Assembly: GCF_030247605.1 (NCBI RefSeq)
Contig: NZ_JAOTSB010000011.1
Location: forward strand, 1 to 64,000
Direction of reading: 5' to 3'
DNA: 64,000 nt
From: Acidaminobacter sp.
GTDB taxonomy: Bacteria > Bacillota > Clostridia > Peptostreptococcales > Acidaminobacteraceae
Positions 25,481-32,774 of the stretch are shown here, one piece after another (the stretch's first letter is position 1; the number at the start of each line of letters is the position of its first letter). The notes under the pieces are model-generated. The model saw only the letters and a program-made list of their open reading frames with translations, did no database searches and was not told the origin of the DNA. The position numbers and the translations under genes are program-made.

Positions 25481-25502
25481 AAAAGGCCTTTGTCAGGCCT
25501 TT
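25481..25502 (-). promoter_or_regulatory. Hairpin with T run directly before the small-multidrug gene
   Basis: AAAGGCC (25482-25488) pairs with GGCCTTT (25496-25502). On the minus strand it is followed by TATTTTTATG, so the T run touches the annotated ATG. It looks like a terminator or attenuator in the 5' leader, since no minus-strand gene lies upstream to terminate. Confidence 0.45.
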
Positions 25503-25642
25503 ATTAGTATACCAGAAATTTGGAGGATCTTCTTATAATATTTTCAAATTGTTACAAATCTATGGTAGTATTAACTTCTAATCCACATCAACACATCAGC
25601 ACATCAGCACTCAAGTACTTTTAATACAGGGGGTCCTTCATC

Positions 25643-26248
25643 ATGAAAAGAAAATTTGCACTGTTAATATTGGTCGCGGCCGTCATTGCTTCCGCCGCTG
25701 GCTGCGCCGGCATCAGGGACGCCATGGCGAAAATCAAAGGCGATCTGATTGGCCAACGCTTCGTCATTTCGGTCTACGACGATTACGCTGACAAAACACT
25801 CGAAATCACAGGCAGCAAAATAACCGTAGGCCTGCTCGAAAACTCCGCCAATTTCAGCGTGGAGAATACGGGATTTGAATCCGAGGTCATCGAAATCACC
25901 GTCAATGGCGACCAGATGTTTCAGGTCGGCAACACCGTCATCTTCGCGGAAGAGGGCCTTGACATGGTCAAGGACTACGCTGTACCTGCCGAAGTCGGCG
26001 GCGGCCAGGGCGGCGGGTTTGTACCCTTTGACCGCTTCGTCAACGACATCAAAAACCAGATTGGCAAGGACAAGACCATCATCATTTCCAGCCAAATGGG
26101 CATTCCCATTGGTGTCTATCAAGGCAAAGAGGTCTTCGTGACCGTCCCTGACGATCTGCCAAAGATGACCCGTCTCAACATAGACGGCAAGAGCCTGTAT
26201 ATCCACAGGGCGAACTACATCATCATGGATTCAGATTTGCTGAATTAG
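25643..26248 (+). CDS. Lipoprotein, DUF5052-like
   Basis: 201 residues with signal peptide and lipobox (SAAGCAG, Cys about 21). The body begins GIRDAMAKIKGDLIGQRFVISVYDDYADKTLEITGSKITV, which I recognise as the DUF5052 lipoprotein type common in Clostridia and Streptococci. It predicts a beta-rich extracellular domain with a Gly-rich loop (GGGQGGGF). Function unknown. Single gene between a divergent exporter and a terminator. Confidence 0.75.
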   Translation: MKRKFALLILVAAVIASAAGCAGIRDAMAKIKGDLIGQRFVISVYDDYADKTLEITGSKITVGLLENSANFSVENTGFESEVIEITVNGDQMFQVGNTVIFAEEGLDMVKDYAVPAEVGGGQGGGFVPFDRFVNDIKNQIGKDKTIIISSQMGIPIGVYQGKEVFVTVPDDLPKMTRLNIDGKSLYIHRANYIIMDSDLLN

Positions 26249-26256
26249 AGCCAAAA

Positions 26257-26300
26257 ACGACCGCGCGAGTCTTATTCGCGCGGTCGTTCCTATTTTGGGG
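26257..26300 (+). terminator. Terminator of the DUF5052-like gene
   Basis: Perfect arms ACGACCGCGCGA (26257-26268) and TCGCGCGGTCGT (26276-26287), followed by TCCTATTTTGG. Confidence 0.8.
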
Positions 26301-26334
26301 TCCAGCATAAGTCTCTTCCAGTGTAGTTATGTAC

Positions 26335-26664
26335 CTACCACTTGCCCTTGCTGGCGTGTTTTGCCAGTTCAGCTTTGCTGCGTTCCTTGATGACCCAGGC
26401 GTCGTCGTGAGCCTTTTTGAAATCTGAGACGCAAGTTGGGTCGAGGTTGAGGGCAATGCCTTCCTTTGCAAGATCCTTGATCTTCATGGCAAGACCAATG
26501 ATGGCCATGTGGATGTCGTTCGTGCGGTCGGAATCGAAGATCTTCTTGGCGTCCTCATCAGAAAGCTTGACGGCCTGTTCCTTTGGCGCGCCGCATTTTG
26601 GGCACACTTCATAAGGCTCATCGCCTTCATGAAGGTACCCACAGGCTGTGCATTTCCATAACAT
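26335..26664 (-). CDS. Rubredoxin-like domain protein
   Basis: 109 residues. The N-terminal 35 residues are a rubredoxin-type iron site: WKCTACGYLHEGDEPYEVCPKCGAPKE with two CxxC pairs. The remainder is a predicted helical hairpin (about 40-100), unlike free rubredoxin but like the tail of rubrerythrin-type proteins reduced in size. It likely transfers electrons in oxidative stress defence or anaerobic metabolism. GGGG nine bases before the ATG. Confidence 0.8.
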   Translation of the reverse strand: MLWKCTACGYLHEGDEPYEVCPKCGAPKEQAVKLSDEDAKKIFDSDRTNDIHMAIIGLAMKIKDLAKEGIALNLDPTCVSDFKKAHDDAWVIKERSKAELAKHASKGKW

Positions 26665-26768
26665 GATGATGATCCCCTTTCTTAGGCTGACCCGCGTCTT
26701 TCAGAACCGGGTTTTTGCCGATGGTTTTTGATAGCATTATTCTTTTACCCGATTTCGCCAGCTTCAAC

Positions 26769-28250
26769 CTACTCGTCCGAAATGTCCCCGATATTAGCGG
26801 CGGCTTTGATTTGGCTGATGCTGACCATAGGCAGACTCGCCTCTGGTATTTCGCTCTGTTCGGCCATTTTAATGGCGATGTGTCGAAGCAGCCCGCCGTT
26901 GTTGGGGCGGATGAAGGTTTGAAGGGCGTCGAGGTTGGAGTTCAGACAAAAGATGACGAGGCGGTCTCCCACATTCAGAACGGTGCTCCCATTCGGGACG
27001 ACAGCCTGATGGTTGTGGATCATGGCGCCAATCACGAGGCCCTTTGGCAGGTTGAGATCCTTTATTTTTTCGCCGACGCAGGCTAAGTCCTCGTGAATGA
27101 TGATTTCGACGACTTCGGCCTGGCCCTCGAGGAGCATTGTGGCGGCGACGATCTGGCCGCCCCTGGCATATTTGAGAATCTCCGCAATAGAGGTATCCGT
27201 AGGATTTAGGGCAAAATCAATGTTGAGTTTGCCAAGGAGATTGAGGTAACCAAATTTAGTAACCTTGGAAATAACGATGGGAACACCCTCCTGCTTGGCC
27301 ATCAGGGCCATCAGCAGATTATGCTCATCATAGCCGGTGACGCCAATAAAGGCATCCATTTGTGGCAGATCTTCGTCGTCCAGGAGCTGGATATCCGTGC
27401 CATCCCCGTGGATAACGATTGAATCCGACAGCGTAGTGCTTAGGTACATGCAGCGATCCCTGTCCTGCTCAATGATCTTGACTTGAACGCCGAGTCGAAG
27501 CAGCTGCCGGGCCAGAAAAAACCCAATTTTCCCGCCGCCTAAGATCATAACTTTCTTGATTTGGCGGGTGTCCACGCTGATCCTGTAACGCTTAAGAACC
27601 TCTGTGACGCGCGGGCTCTTGCCAATAATGTACAGGAGGTCCTCCGACTCAATCACCGTACTGCCATCCGGAATTAAAACCTGGCCATTGCGTTTAATGG
27701 CCGGAATCAACAGCCCTTGGATATTTTCCGCCCTGCGCAGTTCCTTGACTTGTTTTCCAATAAGGCCAGGCATCCGGTTCGCATAAATGTCCATCATGAC
27801 GAGCTTGCTGCGTTCAAAATCCCCGGACTGAAAGCGATAACCCTTCATAAGAAAGCGCGTCATTTCCTGGGCAGTGGCCAGGTCAGGATTGACGACCTGA
27901 TCAATCCCCATGTCATTCATCAAATATTCCTTTTGCCGGACATTCTCTGGCTTTCGGATTCTGGCGACTACTTTTTTGACGCCATGCTTTTTCGCCAGGT
28001 AACAGGCAATGGTATTGGTTTCATCACTGCTGGTGGCAGCGACAAACATGTCAAAAAGACCGGCGTCGAGCTCCCTGAACAGCCGGCTGTCGAGGCCATT
28101 CCCCGTGATCGCCATCACCTTCAGATGGGACCGGACGTGCTCAATGGCCTCCTTATTCGTATCAATGATAGTGACCTCAATGCATTCCTTGTCCATAGTC
28201 TCGGCTAACCGATACCCGAATTTTCCCGCGCCTACGATCATGACCTTCAC
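26769..28250 (-). CDS. trkA: Trk potassium uptake system peripheral protein TrkA
   Basis: 493 residues, full-length two-lobed TrkA. Each half has an NAD-binding Rossmann domain (MKVMIVGAGKFGYRLAE near residue 1; KKVMILGGGKIGFFLARQL near 230) and an RCK-C ligand domain (about 140-222 and 370-455). It gates the TrkH/TrkG potassium channel in response to nucleotide. GTG start at 28250. No trkH lies in the window. An unusual 38-residue C-terminal tail ends the protein. Two 21-bp direct repeats lie 17 bases upstream. Confidence 0.92.
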   Translation of the reverse strand: MKVMIVGAGKFGYRLAETMDKECIEVTIIDTNKEAIEHVRSHLKVMAITGNGLDSRLFRELDAGLFDMFVAATSSDETNTIACYLAKKHGVKKVVARIRKPENVRQKEYLMNDMGIDQVVNPDLATAQEMTRFLMKGYRFQSGDFERSKLVMMDIYANRMPGLIGKQVKELRRAENIQGLLIPAIKRNGQVLIPDGSTVIESEDLLYIIGKSPRVTEVLKRYRISVDTRQIKKVMILGGGKIGFFLARQLLRLGVQVKIIEQDRDRCMYLSTTLSDSIVIHGDGTDIQLLDDEDLPQMDAFIGVTGYDEHNLLMALMAKQEGVPIVISKVTKFGYLNLLGKLNIDFALNPTDTSIAEILKYARGGQIVAATMLLEGQAEVVEIIIHEDLACVGEKIKDLNLPKGLVIGAMIHNHQAVVPNGSTVLNVGDRLVIFCLNSNLDALQTFIRPNNGGLLRHIAIKMAEQSEIPEASLPMVSISQIKAAANIGDISDE

Positions 28251-28266
28251 TTGGTCTCACCGTCCC

Positions 28267-28308
28267 CTAATAGTACATTTATTACTTCTAATAGTACATT
28301 TATTACCC
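28267..28308. repeat. Two tandem 21-bp direct repeats upstream of trkA
   Basis: CTAATAGTACATTTATTAC recurs exactly at 28267-28285 and 28288-28306, spaced 21 bases, and a partial third unit (CTAATAAT) follows. Two helical turns apart, they could be binding sites for a regulator of trkA. Confidence 0.7.
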
Positions 28309-28549
28309 TAATAATTTCATCTCAATTTTGATAATCTAATGTGTAGGATATTGAACTCATTATAATCTTTGTATGAAATTTTATCCATAGGTATATTTGG
28401 GTATCAAGGTTGTAAATATCGCGACAGTAGAACTGATCCATCGTTTGACTGGCGCAGCGTGCGCATATTGATCAGAGTTGGCGCAGATGACTATCGGCAT
28501 AAGTATTTAAGGATGTCCGGAATACCCACAAAGGAGGCTCAATCAACCC

Positions 28550-30559
28550 ATGACAACTCAAAATTCCCATTGTTTAAAGGGACGGATCACGCGTGGGCTC
28601 AAAGCGCGAACCACAATTTTTGCTTACATACTGCTGGCCGCCCTGACGCTGAGCGGCTGCCAGCAAAAAAACCTTGCGCCCGCTCCGGGAATCGAACAAC
28701 CGGCAGGAGACGTTCCTGCAGCTCTGGAGCAGGAGCTGCAGGTGCGGGAAGACCTGTTAAAGGAACTCTTGGCCGGCTATACCTTTTATAAGGGCACAGC
28801 CACAATTAAGGACGACTCGGTGATCAGCAGCGAGACGGAGCGCGACAAATTAAACGGCTCAGGGGAACATTATTTGACCTCTGATGAGGTGCTGGTCTAC
28901 GATCCAAAAACAGAGGCGGTTTATCTGATTGCCCGGTCCATGTACTATATTGGCGAAGACAGCTTTACATTCACGGACCTGCCCACCGGCGTCTCAACCC
29001 GAAGCACGCAGTATTACAGCGGCGAGAATCACGAGTACTACGGCACCGGCATTCTGGTGAAAAAGGAACTGATGGGTGCCACGGCCACTGCCGGCGGTTC
29101 AGGGTCAAGCACCGAAAAAGCCTCGGATTACGAGTTGGTTTTCACAAACAACCCTGTCCGCATGCGTCCTATGGATCGGGTCATCCTAACAAATCCCCCG
29201 CCACACAAAACCTATTGGGTAACCTTGAGCTCACCGGCAGTGGACTCTGTGCTGGTCAGCGGCGTGACCAATCAGCCGGAGGAGGTCCCCTATGAAGTCC
29301 TGAATCTGATGCCAAATTTGCCGGATATTACGTTTAATAGAACCTACAACCACGGCCTTGACAGCTATGCCCAACTGACTAACGGCTTCTATGGCTATCC
29401 CAGCGGATACTTTGAATGTGAGTATACTGAAGTCACTGTCGAAGAAGCATTAGAGGCAGCGGAGGAGATCCGCGACGCGCAGGAATCGCAAAAGGCTTAT
29501 GAAGCCATGGCTGAAAACCAGCCCGAGGCTTGGAAAGAGACCGCGCGGCTGGGAGACGCTTTGGCAGGTGCGGCGGATGCCTCTGCCGGGATTCAGGAAA
29601 TTGTGACGCGCGCGGCCGGCGAAGGGGTCCTGAGCGGCGGCGATTCGAATACCATTTTGCGAGCAGCGGACGCTTTGGTTTCAGACCCGGAAGTGACGCG
29701 TCAGCTCGAGCGAATGGATCCTCTGCCGGAAGGCGCTTCTGTCAGCAGTCAGGAGCAGACCAGTAATCAGCCGGAAACCAGCGGTACACCGCGTAAATTG
29801 GAAGGGGTCGTCCTGGAGGCCTCTGGAGAAACCGGTGCAGGTCCGGAGCAGCAAAGACTGACTTCCACCTGCGCTGCTGCCCTGCCTGAGCTGGAAGGCG
29901 CATTTCAGGCTTATGCGGATGCTGCGCGGTCGTTCTCTTCAGGGTTGTCTGAATTGAGGGCTATGGCGCCAATTACCGCGGATACAGATGCTGACGCAGT
30001 CCTTGTGATTCTTGAGGATCTGTTTGGCGCGGCGGAAAGCCTTGAGAAGGCTGACTCACGGACTGAAGCGCTGCTGAATCCGCTTCACACGGTTCTCAGC
30101 AGACTAAACCGTCAAGGAGAGGCGCCTTCTGAGGTTAAATATGAACGCTTGAATACGCTGTTTAAAGTCTGGGCTGGCGACGCTTTCTTAGACTCAGAAC
30201 CGGGGAGCGCGCCAAACGTCAATCTCGAGGAAGGGACAACGCTTCCATCCGGATACCCAGTGGAGGTTGTGCCGCTTCCGAAAAATGCGAAACTGATCAT
30301 CTCTGAAGCCCTTCCGGATTCAGAAGGTCAACCCTCCGGCTACACCTTGACACTGAAAACCAGCGCTGCACCATCTGAGATCGCAGCCTATTACACCAGC
30401 GTCTTCAGCGCTGTGGCAGGGGTCGAGACTACAAAAATGGGCGACATGACCATCTTTTCAGGCCAGCGCCTGGGCTTTGAATTCTCAGTCATGGTCACCG
30501 CCAACAGCATGGGCGGCACGGAACTGTCCATGGTTCAAATCTCTGTTATGGCGGAGTAA
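28550..30559 (+). CDS. Large lipoprotein of unknown function
   Basis: 669 residues. A basic N-terminus and hydrophobic segment end in lipobox LTLSGC (Cys about 37). The N-terminal region (about 60-300) is rich in beta strands; the middle (about 300-500) is Ala/Glu-rich and helical, with low-complexity runs (VEEALEAAEEIRDAQESQKAYEAMAENQPE) that suggest a coiled coil; the C-terminal 90 residues (PVEVVPLPKNAKLIISEA onward) resemble a small alpha/beta domain seen at the end of other secreted proteins. No family recognised. GGAGG lies 12 bases before the ATG. Confidence 0.7.
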   Translation: MTTQNSHCLKGRITRGLKARTTIFAYILLAALTLSGCQQKNLAPAPGIEQPAGDVPAALEQELQVREDLLKELLAGYTFYKGTATIKDDSVISSETERDKLNGSGEHYLTSDEVLVYDPKTEAVYLIARSMYYIGEDSFTFTDLPTGVSTRSTQYYSGENHEYYGTGILVKKELMGATATAGGSGSSTEKASDYELVFTNNPVRMRPMDRVILTNPPPHKTYWVTLSSPAVDSVLVSGVTNQPEEVPYEVLNLMPNLPDITFNRTYNHGLDSYAQLTNGFYGYPSGYFECEYTEVTVEEALEAAEEIRDAQESQKAYEAMAENQPEAWKETARLGDALAGAADASAGIQEIVTRAAGEGVLSGGDSNTILRAADALVSDPEVTRQLERMDPLPEGASVSSQEQTSNQPETSGTPRKLEGVVLEASGETGAGPEQQRLTSTCAAALPELEGAFQAYADAARSFSSGLSELRAMAPITADTDADAVLVILEDLFGAAESLEKADSRTEALLNPLHTVLSRLNRQGEAPSEVKYERLNTLFKVWAGDAFLDSEPGSAPNVNLEEGTTLPSGYPVEVVPLPKNAKLIISEALPDSEGQPSGYTLTLKTSAAPSEIAAYYTSVFSAVAGVETTKMGDMTIFSGQRLGFEFSVMVTANSMGGTELSMVQISVMAE

Positions 30560-30687
30560 AAAATTGCGGAAGACGGTTTCTGCAGGCCAAAGTCTCGTGA
30601 CACCGTCTTCTGCTTCCATAGCACCTCTCAAACCTGGTCGGCGATTTCCCATCAACTTTCTTTTCTATTTTATTAAATTTACACATG

Positions 30688-30746
30688 AAAAATGGTCCTG
30701 TTCAGGTCAGAGTATTTCAACCTGTCACAGCACCATTTTTTATTTG
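30688..30746 (+). terminator. Terminator of the large lipoprotein gene
   Basis: AAAAATGGT (30688-30696) pairs with ACCATTTTT (30732-30740), with an inner CTGT/ACAG pairing and a T-rich tail. It also overlaps the tail side of the zinc-ribbon gene on the other strand. Confidence 0.6.
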
Positions 30747-30760
30747 CAGAAATTGAGTTT

Positions 30761-31174
30761 TCAGGACTTACTCGGAAACTTGTTCTGACACTTTGGACAC
30801 GTCACCATTAGCTTGCCCTTCCCTCGTGGCACACGCATCATGGCTTTGCACTGTGGGCATTTGACATATTTATGCATCTTCGCCTCTTCAGCCCGCATTT
30901 TGAGGCGCGTGGCGAACCTATAGGATCTCCCGTAGAGTGGGCTGAAAAGAATCGCGAACTTGTAGTTTTCGAGCCTTCGCTTCTCCACGTTCCTGGACAG
31001 GATCCTGAAGAGGGCATATCCGAGGGGCAGATACCCGACGAATACCAGAAATTCCAAATTGGCCGCTTGTCCTATCAGGCTCAGGGCCAGTGATGTGACA
31101 ATCAGAAATGTAGACAGCTGATCGCCGCCGTTTCTGCCCGTCATGAACTGTATGACTTTGTCTTTGAATTTCAA
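30761..31174 (-). CDS. Membrane protein with C-terminal zinc ribbon
   Basis: 137 residues: two hydrophobic segments (about 20-36 and 41-58), a basic stretch with YGRSYRF, and a C-terminal zinc ribbon formed by CPQCKAMMRVPRGKGKLMVTCPKC. This architecture recurs in Clostridia as an uncharacterised zinc-ribbon membrane protein. The start is a TTG with a weak binding site, so the N-terminus is uncertain. Confidence 0.7.
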   Translation of the reverse strand: MKFKDKVIQFMTGRNGGDQLSTFLIVTSLALSLIGQAANLEFLVFVGYLPLGYALFRILSRNVEKRRLENYKFAILFSPLYGRSYRFATRLKMRAEEAKMHKYVKCPQCKAMMRVPRGKGKLMVTCPKCQNKFPSKS

Positions 31175-31275
31175 GCAGGATCATTCCCATCTTTATGTTT
31201 TATTTTCAGGCGGTTTCGTGGCTGACTATGTCGTCCTCAAGCTTTTTTGGTTTGCCGATGGTCACTCAACCCCCA

Positions 31276-32508
31276 CTAAACAAGCGCCACAATCCCCAGC
31301 ATTACCGCCACCGAGACGATCAGTGCCCCAATCAGAAGTGGCGCATAGAGCTTGTACTGCGCATAGAGCTCATTGGTGGTGACCCCCATAAGCTGCAGCG
31401 TAAAGGCCTGGCAAAGGTGCAGCGGCGAGAAAAAATAGCCAATAAACGCGCATCCAAAGGCAAAATAAGTGTAGATGTGGAGCATCCCCAGGGATGCCCC
31501 CAGCTCAGAAATTAAAGGCAGCGTGACGGCCAGCGAGGCAACGCTGTATCCCGTGATGTACCCAATCAGAAGGGACGTAAAGAAAATAACGGCAAAGACG
31601 GTCAAGATACTTCCGCTGGCACTGAACAGCGCGTTGACCAGCCCCATCAGGTCCTCCATGTGGATGATGACATCCTTCATGACCAGCACCGCCATGACGG
31701 TCAGCACAATGTGACCGTTGAAGGATTTTTTCCCAATCTTCACGAAGTCCTTTTTATCACTTAAGATATACGCCATGGCAAGACTTGCAAGCATGGCTGC
31801 ATAAAACGGTATGCCAAAGATGAGATTAATCAGGACGCAAATGTAAATAGGCGAGCTGTAAACGAGCAGATCCTTGAGATCCTTTAGCCGGGGCCCTGAT
31901 TTTTCAACGGTTTGAACTTTAACCTCTTTCAGAAACAGCTGATGACCCAGGAGCAGCATGGCTGCGATCATGACAAGGTTCAGCCCTATGATTTTGTAGA
32001 TGTTAAGCTCCGGCAGTATGGAACCAATGACCAGCAGAGACGTTGAAAATGGCAGCACAAACATGGCCACATGGCGAAACACCAGGTTGATGGCCGCACG
32101 CCGTGCCGGGATGATCCCCAGCTCTTCCCCAATGGTGTTGACAAACGGCGCGGACAGCATGGCGCCGCCCGGTACAATAAGTACTCCGATCAGTGCCGGG
32201 ATCAGAATGATGGAGACCTTCTTATTGCCGGTAATCCTTTGAAGTGTCTCAACGACCCGCTCCAGAAGACCGTAGTGCTTCATCAGCCCACCGAGGATAC
32301 TGACCATGGCGACCACTAAAATGGTGTTCAGCGACGAGGTCGAGGTAAACAGGGATCTCAGGATTTTTAAGATGGCTTCACCGCCAATCCCCGAAAGCGC
32401 GCTGAGAAAGGCAGCCGTGATGAGCAGTGTGTAACTCAGTTTGACTTTCTTTCGGATTAAAATTGGGATCAATAGATAGGATAGAATAACAACAATGAGT
32501 TGTTTCAT
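31276..32508 (-). CDS. DUF401 family membrane protein
   Basis: 410 residues with about ten membrane segments in two halves. VPGGAMLSAPFVNTIGEELGI and GYFFSPLHLCQAFTLQLMGV match the DUF401 family, related to the ion transporter/arsenite-permease-like superfamily. Substrate unknown. GAGAGG six bases before the ATG; single gene. Confidence 0.82.
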   Translation of the reverse strand: MKQLIVVILSYLLIPILIRKKVKLSYTLLITAAFLSALSGIGGEAILKILRSLFTSTSSLNTILVVAMVSILGGLMKHYGLLERVVETLQRITGNKKVSIILIPALIGVLIVPGGAMLSAPFVNTIGEELGIIPARRAAINLVFRHVAMFVLPFSTSLLVIGSILPELNIYKIIGLNLVMIAAMLLLGHQLFLKEVKVQTVEKSGPRLKDLKDLLVYSSPIYICVLINLIFGIPFYAAMLASLAMAYILSDKKDFVKIGKKSFNGHIVLTVMAVLVMKDVIIHMEDLMGLVNALFSASGSILTVFAVIFFTSLLIGYITGYSVASLAVTLPLISELGASLGMLHIYTYFAFGCAFIGYFFSPLHLCQAFTLQLMGVTTNELYAQYKLYAPLLIGALIVSVAVMLGIVALV

Positions 32509-32530
32509 TTAAACCTCTCTTCATGAAAAA

Positions 32531-32577
32531 AATTGGCGCTAAAAGAAGCCAGAACTTTGACCTCAGCTACGCCAATT
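32531..32577. repeat. Dispersed palindromic element, copy A
   Basis: AATTGGCG and CGCCAATT bound a 47-base element. A related element with the same ends and similar interior (reverse orientation) lies at 62280-62325. It lies just upstream of the DUF401 gene. Confidence 0.5.
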
Positions 32578-32720
32578 ACATTTCATTATATTAATCAGCA
32601 GGATTACTCTAACGCCTTTATTAGATTACAGATTAATCATGCAAATGTCCATAGTTATTCGTAAAATTCCACATCTTGATATGCATTTATAACATGTTTC
32701 ATCTAGTCCGTGCTTGATGA

Positions 32721-32761
32721 CAACAGAGAAATCCGGTAATCTGACCCGGATTCCTCTGTTG
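32721..32761 (-). terminator. Hairpin after the 956-residue GLUG protein gene
   Basis: CAACAGAGAAATCCGG (32721-32736) pairs with CCGGATTCCTCTGTTG (32746-32761) with one mismatch. No T run follows on the minus strand, so termination is uncertain. Confidence 0.5.
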
Positions 32762-32774
32762 AACACCTGTACGA

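Noticed and set aside
25585..25612. Short ACATCAGC repeats before the DUF5052-like gene
   Set aside because: Only two or three imperfect units, within what chance allows; no link to a function.
25664..26206. 180-codon open frame on the minus strand
   Set aside because: Antisense to the DUF5052-like lipoprotein, which has signal peptide and lipobox.
30572..30616. GCGGAAGACGGT/ACCGTCTTCTGC inverted repeat as a terminator
   Set aside because: The loop is long and no T run follows; the hairpin at 30688-30746 is a better terminator.
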